Source of the DNA: Chloroflexota bacterium
GTDB lineage: Bacteria; Chloroflexota; Limnocylindria; Limnocylindrales; CSP1-4
Direction: 5' to 3'
Length of the DNA: 8,470 bases
Assembly: GCA_005880805.1 (NCBI GenBank)
Contig: VBFZ01000125.1
Span: 11,410 to 19,879 of the forward strand
The position numbers and the translations under genes were made by a program. Positions 1 through 6,539 of the stretch are shown one piece after another. Within the stretch, counting starts at the first letter, position 1, and every line of letters starts with the position of its first letter. A model generated the notes under the pieces. It searched no databases and was not told the origin of the DNA. It saw only the letters and a program-made list of their open reading frames with translations.

Positions 1-696
1 GATCCGCGCGGCCGTGTAGCCGGCGTACTCGAGCCAGGTGGGGTAGCCCTTTCGAGCCAGCTCCGCCCGAATCGTTTCACCGACCTCCGCGTAGGAGCTG
101 TCCTCCCACGTTGCGGCAACCCGCTGCTCCTCGCCGGTCGCGATGAGGACCGTCGCGGCCCCCAGGGAGAAGCCCATCAGCCCGACGTGGTGCGGCGACA
201 GTCCGCTCGTGGACACCAGCCAGTCCCATGCGCCCAGGACGTCGCGGTACTCCTTCGTCCCCCCCGCGTAATGGCCGTTCTGGACTGTCGAATCGCCGTG
301 GTTGCGCATGTCCATCAGCAGCACACTGAAGCCGTGACGGTGCAGGAGTCCAGCGGCAAGCAGGATCCGAGCCTCCCGTTTGCACGAGTTCATGCCGTGC
401 ACGACGACCACGGCCGGGGCGTTCGCCACCGCTGAAGGAACGAACCATGAGCTCAGGGTTACCCCGGGGTCGCGACTTGGGATGCGAACATCCTCGTACC
501 CGGGCATTCGCAGGCCGGTCATGTCGACACCCCCGACGGAGAAGTTGGCGGGCGTCTGGCCCTGCCAGCGGCCATCGCAGCCGGCGTGGACGACCGAGAG
601 CTCGTCGTAGATCCGCGTCCCCACGTACAGGTAGGCCCCGCCGAGGACGACGACCACCGCGATCAAGAGCCAGACGCGGAGGTGGCGTCGAAGCAT
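1..696 (-). CDS. Membrane-anchored alpha/beta hydrolase, C-terminus cut by window edge
   Basis: Partial gene: 232 codons are visible and the frame is still open at the left edge. Residues about 9-26 form one hydrophobic helix after a basic start (MLRRHLR), so the protein is probably anchored with its catalytic domain outside the membrane. The hydrolase fold begins near residue 95. VVVVHGMNS (H100, G101) is the oxyanion-hole strand, RNHGDS (131-136) is the usual loop after strand 4, and GFSLGA (175-180) is the nucleophile elbow with S177 as predicted nucleophile. The acid and histidine of the triad should lie beyond the edge. ATG 696 is chosen because it places the helix at the N-terminus; no strong ribosome site precedes it. 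It starts 48 nt after the aquaporin stop on the same strand, so co-transcription is likely. The substrate is unknown; an esterase or peptidase of the YqkD-like type is possible. Confidence 0.85.
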   Translation of the reverse strand, partial: MLRRHLRVWLLIAVVVVLGGAYLYVGTRIYDELSVVHAGCDGRWQGQTPANFSVGGVDMTGLRMPGYEDVRIPSRDPGVTLSSWFVPSAVANAPAVVVVHGMNSCKREARILLAAGLLHRHGFSVLLMDMRNHGDSTVQNGHYAGGTKEYRDVLGAWDWLVSTSGLSPHHVGLMGFSLGAATVLIATGEEQRVAATWEDSSYAEVGETIRAELARKGYPTWLEYAGYTAARI

Positions 697-744
697 GCCG
701 GTCAGGCGTCCAACGGGGTCAGGAGGCGAGCACGGTCCGGGCGT

Positions 745-1467
745 TCAGGGCTCTGGTGTCGCGGGCGTCCGGCCGAGGTCCGCCTCCTCGGCGAGCACCC
801 AGCGGTAGACGGCCGCAGCGACGGCGGCGCCAAGCAAGGGACCGACGATCCACACCAGCGCGTTGTCGAGGTGCCCCGACGCGACCGCGGGGCCGAACCA
901 CCGCGCCGGATTCATGGCCGCGCCTGTCAGGGGCCCACCCATCAGGATGTCGGCCGCGACGGCAAGGCCGATGGCCAGGCCCCCGATTTTCGGTGCGCGC
1001 GGGTCGACCGCCGTGCCGAAGACCGCGAACAGGAGGAGCAGCGTCAGGATCGCTTCCACGGCGATTCCCGTGGCCATTCCGACTCCTGGCCCGAGCGAAG
1101 GCGTGCCGATGTTCGACACCCTCCAGACGTTCTCCGCGAAGATGCCGCGCAAGGCAAGCCCGGCGACCACGGCTCCGACGAGCTGGGCGACGACATAGAC
1201 GATGGCACGCGCCCCATCGATGCGCCCAGCGATCCAGACACCGAACGTGACGGCCGGGTTGAAATGTCCACCGGAGATCGGCCCGAAGGCGGACACCAGC
1301 ACCCCCAGCGCTAGGCCGTGCGCAAGGGCCACGCCGAGCAGCCCGGCGCCGGCGGACTGGTTTGTGGTCTGGTAGTCCATCGCCACGATCGAGCCGGCCC
1401 CGACGAAGAAGAACAGGAACGTGCCGATCCCTTCGGCGAGCAGCTGGGCCCTCATCACACGATCCAT
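745..1467 (-). CDS. MIP-family aquaporin with TIP-like selectivity filter
   Basis: 240-aa major intrinsic protein, a full-length passive channel for water or small neutral solutes in the inner membrane. Six hydrophobic helices and both half-helix motifs are visible: HFNPAVT (N70-P71-A72) and MNPARWFGP (N186-P187-A188). Aligned to E. coli AqpZ, the aromatic/arginine filter reads H50 (helix 2), I174 (helix 5), A183 (loop E) and R189. AqpZ has F, H, T and R there. H-I-A-R is the filter of plant TIP3/TIP4 channels, which pass water and, in several cases, urea or peroxide. ATG 1467 is preferred because GGGGAGGG lies 8 nt upstream (1476-1483). ATG 1455 and ATG 1503 are in frame but lack such a site. 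The gene sits 46 nt after the aldolase and 48 nt before the hydrolase in a same-strand row. The solute is not deducible with certainty. Confidence 0.95.
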   Translation of the reverse strand: MDRVMRAQLLAEGIGTFLFFFVGAGSIVAMDYQTTNQSAGAGLLGVALAHGLALGVLVSAFGPISGGHFNPAVTFGVWIAGRIDGARAIVYVVAQLVGAVVAGLALRGIFAENVWRVSNIGTPSLGPGVGMATGIAVEAILTLLLLFAVFGTAVDPRAPKIGGLAIGLAVAADILMGGPLTGAAMNPARWFGPAVASGHLDNALVWIVGPLLGAAVAAAVYRWVLAEEADLGRTPATPEP

Positions 1468-1475
1468 CGACTTGG

Positions 1476-1483
1476 CCCTCCCC
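1476..1483 (-). promoter_or_regulatory. Shine-Dalgarno site of the aquaporin gene
   Basis: Minus-strand GGGGAGGG ends 8 nt before ATG 1467. It decides between three in-frame ATG codons (1503, 1467, 1455) in favour of 1467. Confidence 0.7.
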
Positions 1484-1513
1484 GGCCTGCGCACCCCGTG
1501 CATTCTGAGGGGC

Positions 1514-2152
1514 TCAGTATTGCGATCCCGATTTCGATGGCGCCGGCGTGGGCGCCCATCCGAGCATGCGTGCATCCCACCAGGCACGGCAGAGCACCTC
1601 CACGAGCTCGAGGCGATCGACCGCCTCGTCGATCGTGGAACCAACCGCGATCGCGCCATGACGTTCGAGCAGGACGGCGACCGGAAGTTCCTCGCCCGAG
1701 GCCCCACCGGCAAGGAACGTCGCGACGGCATACGCAAGCTCCGCGCTTCCCGGAGTGGCGAGCGGGACGAACGGCAGGCGGGGAAAGAACAGCGCAGTCT
1801 CGGGCAGGACCGCCGGATCAGGGCGCTCACCGGCCAGCGTCAGCCCCATCGAGGCTGGAGGATGCGCGTGGGCGACCGCCGAGACGTCGGCCCGGGCGGA
1901 GTAGATCCGGCGATGAATCGCCAGATCCGAGCTCGGGTTTCCCTCACTGCCAGTGGCCGCTTGATTCTCGAGGCCGAGTACGACGAGATCACCCGGTCCG
2001 AGTTCGTCCTTCCGACGCCCACTGGGCGTGATCAGCAGTGAACGACCGTCGAGGCGGAGTGAAAGGTTGCCTTCGGTTCCGGCGATCAGGCCTGCCGACC
2101 GAAGCCGCGCTCCCGCCGCGACAAGCGCCTGCCGCGCGACCGTCTCCTCCAC
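1514..2152 (-). CDS. Class II aldolase/adducin family protein
   Basis: 212-aa zinc-dependent enzyme of the FucA/AraD/RhaD superfamily, which cleaves or epimerises sugar phosphates or related hydroxy-aldehydes in the cytosol. Visible motifs: GTEGNLS (25-31) and ITPSG (41-45), the usual phosphate-binding loops; SSD (74-76); HAHPP with zinc ligands H95 and H97; and LLERHGAI with the third ligand H165. Position 76 is Asp, as in AraD (D76), where FucA has the catalytic Glu73. D76, H95 and H97 carry the same numbers as in E. coli AraD if translation starts at GTG 2152. That codon is the only standard start between the upstream gene's stop and the domain, although no good ribosome site precedes it. 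An ATT codon at 2164 has a GAGG at better spacing but would be an unusual start. The longer frame up to ATG 2275 overlaps the zinc-ribbon gene and is unlikely. Specificity is unknown; no kinase or sugar-isomerase partner is visible. Confidence 0.9.
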   Translation of the reverse strand: MEETVARQALVAAGARLRSAGLIAGTEGNLSLRLDGRSLLITPSGRRKDELGPGDLVVLGLENQAATGSEGNPSSDLAIHRRIYSARADVSAVAHAHPPASMGLTLAGERPDPAVLPETALFFPRLPFVPLATPGSAELAYAVATFLAGGASGEELPVAVLLERHGAIAVGSTIDEAVDRLELVEVLCRAWWDARMLGWAPTPAPSKSGSQY

Positions 2153-2189
2153 GGAAACAATTGTCGCGCCTCGCGATGCGAGCCCGCGG

Positions 2190-2342
2190 CTATGCGGCGT
2201 CGGCCAACTTTTGCTCGGCAGGGCGGTCCGGAGCAAGCTCGAAGCGGACGCCGCACCCCTCGCAGAGAGGCCCATCGTCCAACTCTGATTCGTCCGTCAG
2301 CAGGACGCTCTCGCACCACGGGCAGTCCATCGCGATCACCAT
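2190..2342 (-). CDS. Small zinc-ribbon protein
   Basis: 50-aa protein with two cysteine pairs, CPWC (7-10) and CEGC (27-30), separated by 16 residues. This is the typical spacing of a treble-clef or zinc-ribbon knuckle binding one zinc ion. The linker is acidic (TDESELDDG) and the tail is short and alanine-rich. ATG 2342 is chosen because AAGGGAG lies 6 nt upstream; a longer frame from ATG 2393 and a shorter one from ATG 2330 have no comparable site. It is the first gene of the minus-strand row and ends 37 nt before the class II aldolase start. Such proteins are often annotated as hypothetical. A role as a regulator or as a metal or protein-binding accessory factor is conjecture. Confidence 0.75.
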   Translation of the reverse strand: MVIAMDCPWCESVLLTDESELDDGPLCEGCGVRFELAPDRPAEQKLADAA

Positions 2343-2477
2343 TTCGTGCTCCCTTGGCTTCTTCAGCGATGCCATGCCCGCACTGTCGTCCATCTCCGTG
2401 CCACGTTGTGTGTCACACCCCTCCAGCGTGCGTCGTCAGGCCGCGACGACGTCAGCGTCTGGCACCATGGATGTCCA
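2343..2477. promoter_or_regulatory. Divergent control region with a stem-loop and short palindrome
   Basis: These 135 nt separate the zinc-ribbon row (minus) from the ABC exporter (plus), so promoters for both should lie here. I see no convincing -35/-10 pair. Two symmetric elements are present. GTGTGTCACAC (2408-2418) is a 5-nt palindrome around a single base. A 7-bp stem, CGTCGTC (2431-2437) with GACGACG (2445-2451) and a 7-nt loop, ends 26 nt before the ATPase start codon. Either could be an operator or a leader hairpin. Confidence 0.4.
2349..2355 (-). promoter_or_regulatory. Shine-Dalgarno site of the zinc-ribbon gene
   Basis: Minus-strand AAGGGAG sits 6 nt before ATG 2342. It fixes the start of this short gene and supports it as a real coding sequence. 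Confidence 0.7.
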
Positions 2478-3407
2478 ATGACCGACGCCACTGCGATCGA
2501 GACCCGGGAGCTCGCGAAGCGCTACAAGGAGACGATCGCTCTCGCGGGCCTCACCATGACCGTGCCGCGCGGCGAGGTCTTCGGATTCCTTGGTCCCAAC
2601 GGCGCGGGCAAGACGACTGCCGTCAAGCTGCTGCTCGGCCTCGCCCGGCCCACCGGCGGTCAGGGCGTCGTGCTGGGCGCGCCGCTGGGCGACCTCGCCG
2701 CCCGCCGCAGGATCGGCTACCTGCCGGAGCTCTTCCGCTACCAGTCGTGGCTGCGCGCTCGCGAAGTTCTCGCCGCTCATTGCGAGCTGGCGGGCGTGCC
2801 CTCCGACCGCTGGGCGGGCCAGATCTCGTCCGTCCTGGAGCTCGTCGGGCTGACCGACCGCGCCGGCGATCGGGTCGGCTCGTTCTCGAAGGGGATGCAG
2901 CAGCGGCTCGGGATCGCCGTCGCGCTGCTGGGCGACCCGGAGGTCGTCTTCCTCGACGAGCCCACCTCGGCTCTGGATCCGGTCGGTCGTGCGGACGTCC
3001 GCGCGCTCATCCACCATCTTCGCGAGCACGGAGTGACCGTTTTCCTGAACTCACACTTGCTGGGCGAGGTCGAGCGGGTGTGCGACCGGGTGGCGATCGT
3101 GGATCGCGGCAGAGTGATCGTGGAGGGCCGCATCGACGAGCTGCTGGGCTCGCGCTCGGTCCGAATTCGGGTGACCGAGTTCGACGGCAAGGCGGAGGCA
3201 AGCCTGGGCCGGTTCGGGCCGCTCACGATCGAAGGCGACTGGCTCACGATACGGCCGGTCGAGGCGGAGAGTGTCCCGGACATCGTCGCGACCATCGTGG
3301 CGGGCGGGGGCCGGGTGCACGCCGTCGAGCCGGGGCGGGCGACGCTCGAGGACCGCTTCCTCGCGCTCCTGCAGATCGAGGAGGCGCTGGAGGCCGCCAA
3401 GTCATGA
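2478..3407 (+). CDS. ABC-2 type exporter, ATP-binding protein
   Basis: 309-aa cytoplasmic ATPase that powers the permease encoded next to it. Walker A is GPNGAGKTT (39-47). The Q-loop region reads YLPE (81-84), with Glu at the usual Gln, a common variant in this subfamily. The signature is FSKGMQQR (136-143), Walker B and D-loop are VVFLDEPTSALDP (156-168), and the switch histidine is H193 in NSHLL. A C-terminal domain of about 90 residues ends with the typical LEDRFLALL. All catalytic motifs are intact. ATG 2478 is chosen because homologous sequence begins directly after it; 44 upstream codons remain open but look non-coding. The stop overlaps the permease start by ATGA (3404-3407), indicating translational coupling. 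The substrate is unknown; drug, lipid or polysaccharide precursor export are family possibilities. Confidence 0.95.
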   Translation: MTDATAIETRELAKRYKETIALAGLTMTVPRGEVFGFLGPNGAGKTTAVKLLLGLARPTGGQGVVLGAPLGDLAARRRIGYLPELFRYQSWLRAREVLAAHCELAGVPSDRWAGQISSVLELVGLTDRAGDRVGSFSKGMQQRLGIAVALLGDPEVVFLDEPTSALDPVGRADVRALIHHLREHGVTVFLNSHLLGEVERVCDRVAIVDRGRVIVEGRIDELLGSRSVRIRVTEFDGKAEASLGRFGPLTIEGDWLTIRPVEAESVPDIVATIVAGGGRVHAVEPGRATLEDRFLALLQIEEALEAAKS

Positions 3408-4264
3408 AGACCATCGTCCGCCTGACGCTCGTGGAGGCTGTTCGACGGCGAATCCTCTGGGCGTTCCTGGGCCTGACCGTCGTCATCGCTCTGCTCACGG
3501 CCTGGGGCTTCTCGGTGCTCATCGACAGCGCCCAGCGGCATGGCGTGAACGACGTCCAGATCGAGGTGGGCGTCTCGCAGATCCTGATCCTGCTCGCCTT
3601 CATGTTCAGCTTCGTGCTCGCGATGAGCGCGGCATTCCTTGGCGCGCCATCGATCTCCTCGGAGGTGGAGTCCGGGGTCCTGCTGGCCGTCCTCGCCCGG
3701 CCGCTTCGCCGCTCTGAGCTGATCCTCGGACGCTGGCTCGGCCTGGCAATCATCGTCGTGGCGTACACGGCGGTCGCGGGCGTGTTCGAGCTCGGAGTGA
3801 CGAAGCTGGTCACCGACTACCTGCCCCCGCAGCCGGTTCCTGCCGTCGCCTATCTCGCCGGCCAGGCGATCGTGCTGCTGACGATCAGCGTCCTCCTCTC
3901 GACGCGCCTGCCCGGGATTGCCGCGGGAGCCATTTGCGTCGTGCTGTTCGGGCTGTCCTGGATGGCCGGCGTCATTGGCGGGATCGCCGCGGCGCTCAAC
4001 CTGCCCGAAGTGGCATCGCTCGCCAACGGGGCCCGTTACCTGCTGCCGCTCGACGGTCTCTGGAAGGGGACGGTCTTCAGCCTCGAGCCGCCGTCAATCG
4101 CGCTTCTCGGACAGCTCGTCGGCGGCCGCGGCGGCCAGGCGGTCAGTGCCAACCCGTTCTTTGCAACGTCGGGCCCTGCGCCGGCGTACCTCCTCTACGT
4201 CGCGCTGTGGGTTGCGGCCGTGCTCGGACTGGCGATTTTCTCCTTCCGGCGCCGCGAGATCTGA
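3404..4264 (+). CDS. ABC-2 type exporter, membrane permease
   Basis: 286-aa integral membrane protein, the transmembrane partner of the upstream ATPase. About six hydrophobic segments are seen: roughly residues 17-40, 59-82, 110-132, 148-166, 170-198 and 261-281. Between segments 2 and 3 is the cytoplasmic coupling-helix region SSEVESGVLLAVLARPLRRS (85-104), characteristic of ABC-2/NatB-like permeases. An extracytoplasmic loop of about 60 residues lies before the last helix. The C-terminus is basic (FRRREI), consistent with a cytosolic end by the positive-inside rule. ATG 3404 overlaps the ATPase stop, so expression is coupled. The gene converges on the SpoIID gene with 38 nt between stops. 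The frame stays open far upstream (to 2192), but that part is out of phase with the ATPase and is not coding. Confidence 0.92.
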   Translation: MKTIVRLTLVEAVRRRILWAFLGLTVVIALLTAWGFSVLIDSAQRHGVNDVQIEVGVSQILILLAFMFSFVLAMSAAFLGAPSISSEVESGVLLAVLARPLRRSELILGRWLGLAIIVVAYTAVAGVFELGVTKLVTDYLPPQPVPAVAYLAGQAIVLLTISVLLSTRLPGIAAGAICVVLFGLSWMAGVIGGIAAALNLPEVASLANGARYLLPLDGLWKGTVFSLEPPSIALLGQLVGGRGGQAVSANPFFATSGPAPAYLLYVALWVAAVLGLAIFSFRRREI

Positions 4265-4275
4265 CTGGCGCCCGG

Positions 4276-4307
4276 GGATCAGCGGGTCACAGGATCAGTG
4301 GGTCACG
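4276..4307. repeat. Two-copy 16-nt tandem repeat over the SpoIID stop codon
   Basis: GGATCAGCGGGTCACA (4276-4291) is followed directly by GGATCAGTGGGTCACG (4292-4307). The copies differ at two positions, one internal and one at the last base. The repeat fills most of the gap between the convergent permease and SpoIID genes and includes the SpoIID stop at 4303-4305. It looks like a local slippage duplication; no function is indicated. Confidence 0.75.
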
Positions 4308-5610
4308 GGATTGGCGCGACGTCGAAGAGCGTGCTCCACATTGCCGGATCGGTGGCCGGCGACCGCGTGTTGAAGATCGACCGGAAGACCTCCCCGGAGA
4401 CTGTTTTCGCGCCGGTCGAACCGTTGAGCGTGACGCTGATAAGCCGACCCGACACGCCACGCCGGGAAAGGTCGATCGATGCGAGGTCGCCGACGTCCGT
4501 GCGCGGGTCTTCGCTGAAGAAGGCTGACAGCTGCTCGAGCGTGTAAGTGGCAGTCTTCCACGTCGCATGGGGCGCGCCGGCGTCGTAGGGGGCGCCGCTC
4601 GCGTTGCGATCAGCGGCGCCGCGGAGGTAGGAAACCGGCGAGCCAACGATCGCGCCGGAAGCACTGGTCCAGACGTTCTCGTTGTTCTCCGTCCCAGAGC
4701 CAGCATCGGAGTGGAAGACAGCGTTCGCAATCGCGTTGCCGCTACGGACGACCTTGCCCGCCGTCGCCGTGATCGCGGCGGTCGTGGCCGACTTCTCGGC
4801 CAGGACGCCGAGATACATCTGGGAGCTCGTCGTGTCGGTGACGTCGTACGACCCTGTCGCCGGATGGAGGCGTCGAGCCGCGTAGCTCCGGGCCGCGATC
4901 GCCTGCGCGCGAAGAGCCTCCGTAGGCCATGTGTAGGGCATCTCGGCCGGGACGACGCCGCGCAGGTAGAGCTCGAGCGTCGTCTCGTTGATCGCCGTCA
5001 GGAGGCCGGTCGAGCGGAGCAGGACGCGAACCGTGCCGCGATATGTGTCGTACGTGGATGGGCGCGACCACACCTGGAGCCGGGTTGCGCTGGATGCTGG
5101 CCGCATCCGGAAGCCGCTGCTGCTGGTGGTCCTCAGGAGCACACTGCCGTCGGGTGCTGTGACGTACAGCCGCCAGAGCGTCGACGGAGCCACGGGCGGC
5201 GCGACGCGCAGGAGGGCGTCCACCGGGAACGTCGCGCTGATGCCGTCGATCGTCCACGGGCCTTTGCGGCCGTAGAAGCGCGCCGGCGCGGTTGCCGTTG
5301 GCTTGAAGTTCGAGAGGACGAGGATGCGAACAGACGAGGTGGTGGCGACGGTGCCCAGGATCGTTCCCGGGTAGTAGTGGGCGAGGATCTGCGTCGCCGT
5401 ATGGCCCACAAGGGCGCGGCCGCGCGCCCCGTACTGGCTCATGCCGACGCCATGGCCGTAGCCGCGGCCGTAGAACGTCAGGCTGTCGCCGGTCGCGAGG
5501 CCGGCCTGATAGCGGCCGGTGCTCGTTCCGACGACCGGTGGCGCGACCAGAGCGGCCACCAGGCCAACGAGCATGAGGCGCCGAAGCGCCGTGAGCGGAT
5601 GGGGCAACAT
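4303..5610 (-). CDS. Secreted SpoIID/LytB-domain protein
   Basis: 435-aa protein with a signal peptide or N-terminal anchor: basic LRR (9-12), then a hydrophobic run to about residue 27 (LVGLVAALVAPPVVG). The SpoIID/LytB core covers about 194-340. VVPAEMP (219-225) carries E223, matching the proposed catalytic Glu88 of B. subtilis SpoIID, followed by WPTEALRAQAIAARSYA. Near residue 300 is FHSDAGSGTENNENVW, the family's second conserved block. SpoIID is a lytic transglycosylase acting on denuded glycan; a wall-remodelling role outside the membrane is likely here, since sporulation is not implied. The motif GRGYGHGVGMSQYGARG (48-64) with HYYPGT (78-83) lies before the core, whereas in SpoIID it lies near the C-terminus. 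GGGAGG is only 3 nt before ATG 5610 but 6 nt before the next codon, TTG 5607, which may be used. It diverges from the small hydrolase by 144 nt. Confidence 0.9.
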   Translation of the reverse strand: MLPHPLTALRRLMLVGLVAALVAPPVVGTSTGRYQAGLATGDSLTFYGRGYGHGVGMSQYGARGRALVGHTATQILAHYYPGTILGTVATTSSVRILVLSNFKPTATAPARFYGRKGPWTIDGISATFPVDALLRVAPPVAPSTLWRLYVTAPDGSVLLRTTSSSGFRMRPASSATRLQVWSRPSTYDTYRGTVRVLLRSTGLLTAINETTLELYLRGVVPAEMPYTWPTEALRAQAIAARSYAARRLHPATGSYDVTDTTSSQMYLGVLAEKSATTAAITATAGKVVRSGNAIANAVFHSDAGSGTENNENVWTSASGAIVGSPVSYLRGAADRNASGAPYDAGAPHATWKTATYTLEQLSAFFSEDPRTDVGDLASIDLSRRGVSGRLISVTLNGSTGAKTVSGEVFRSIFNTRSPATDPAMWSTLFDVAPIP

Positions 5611-5754
5611 GTGCCTCCCGGGGGTGAGGAGGCCAGCGTGAACGCCTATTGTGCGCCTGCCTATGGCTCGTCGGGGCCAGCCACCGCACCCGCCGATGGG
5701 GCTACACGCCGTTCGTTGCGCGCCGCCTGCCGCGGGCATCCGGGCGGCTGACGA

Positions 5755-6267
5755 ATGGGCCTTCGCGTCTTCCTGGGTCATGGGGCGTCCGGCACGGCCG
5801 CCTCGATGGCGCCCTTCGTCGAGGGCCTCCGCGCACGGGGGATCGACGCCACCGCGATCGACCTGCCGAAGCGCAAGGCGGAGGAAGCCGTTGATGTGCT
5901 GCTGCGCCTGGCACCGCCCTCACGCGACGTCGTCGTGGGTGGGCATTCCTATGGCGGCCGCGTCGCGAGCCTCGCCGCCGCGGAACACGGTTATGCCGGC
6001 CTGGTCTGCTTCAGCTATCCGTTGCACCGTCCCGGCCACCCGGAGGGCACCGACGATCGAATTGCCCACTGGCCGCAGATCGCCTGTCCGGTCCTGCTGC
6101 TGTCGGGCGAAGCTGATCCCTTCGCGCGCCTGGAACTCCTTCGGGCAGACGTCTCGCGGCTGCCCCACGGCGAGCTCGTTCCCGGTCTTGGCCACACGCT
6201 CAAGCCGGTCCTCGAGGACGTCCTCGACCGGACGGCACGGTTCCTCCGTTCACTGCCCGTGAGCTGA
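5755..6267 (+). CDS. KANL3/Tex30-like alpha/beta hydrolase
   Basis: 170-aa compact cytosolic hydrolase-fold protein, shorter than the usual 200-220 residues because cap and loop regions are reduced. LGHGASG (7-13) is the oxyanion strand, GGHSYGGR (62-69) is the nucleophile elbow with S65, GEADPF (118-123) supplies D121, and GLGHTL (144-149) supplies H147, so a full catalytic triad is visible. FSYPLHRPGHPEG (86-98) is typical of the KANL3/Tex30/dienelactone-hydrolase-like branch. The start is secure: a TGA in the same frame lies one codon before ATG 5755, and no other start precedes the fold. The ribosome site (GGGCGG) is weak. The gene diverges from SpoIID and is followed by a gene-free stretch. 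The substrate is unknown; an esterase is a reasonable guess. Confidence 0.9.
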   Translation: MGLRVFLGHGASGTAASMAPFVEGLRARGIDATAIDLPKRKAEEAVDVLLRLAPPSRDVVVGGHSYGGRVASLAAAEHGYAGLVCFSYPLHRPGHPEGTDDRIAHWPQIACPVLLLSGEADPFARLELLRADVSRLPHGELVPGLGHTLKPVLEDVLDRTARFLRSLPVS

Positions 6268-6422
6268 GGACTCATGGCCGGGGTCAGGCGATGCCGCGAG
6301 CTGACGAGGCAGTCCCGGTGCCGGGCGTTGCCCACAGAAGAACAAAACCCCGATTGCCAGGGTCTCGAGTTGCGGGCGACCAGAAGATCCCCCGTATCAC
6401 GTTTGCCTCGGGATATTTCGGG

Positions 6423-6441
6423 GCGCGGGAACGGCCCGTGC
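6423..6441 (+). other. Hairpin, 7-bp stem
   Basis: GCGCGGG (6423-6429) pairs with CCCGTGC (6435-6441) around a 5-nt loop. The third pair is G-U if the plus strand is the RNA and a mismatch if the minus strand is. It lies 155 nt after the hydrolase stop. No U-tract follows, so a classical terminator is not supported. Confidence 0.35.
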
Positions 6442-6539
6442 GATGCAGATCGGCGACGTCAGCGTGCGAACTCCGGGATTGGTTCTCCTGGGAAGAAAAT
6501 TTGTCCCGCGAGAAAGGCACTGGCCGATGGCTTGCGGAA

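Noticed and set aside
447..1314. Plus-strand open frames opposite the aquaporin and hydrolase
   Set aside because: Arg/Pro/Gly-rich antisense shadows with no motifs; the minus strand encodes clear families.
1468..1830. Long N-terminal extension of the aquaporin
   Set aside because: It lies within the aldolase gene in another frame and has non-coding composition; a ribosome site marks ATG 1467.
2346..2477. 44-codon N-terminal extension of the ABC ATPase
   Set aside because: No conserved sequence and it covers the divergent control region; the ATPase fold begins right after ATG 2478.
2192..3403. Long open frame continuing upstream of the permease
   Set aside because: It overlaps the ATPase in another frame, is Arg/Pro-rich, and has no motifs; the permease homology begins at ATG 3404.
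4246..4274. Possible terminator hairpin after the permease (CCGGCGCC with GGCGCCCGG)
   Set aside because: The stem needs a bulge, overlaps the end of the coding sequence, and has no U-tract.
5611..5781. 57-codon N-terminal extension of the SpoIID protein
   Set aside because: It overlaps the divergent hydrolase gene and would bury the signal peptide; ATG 5610 (or TTG 5607) restores a normal signal sequence.
6284..6350. Possible U-tailed terminator on the minus strand near TTTTGTTCTTCT
   Set aside because: Only a 4-bp stem (ACCC/GGGT) precedes the T-rich run, and it lies over 300 nt past the membrane-protein stop.
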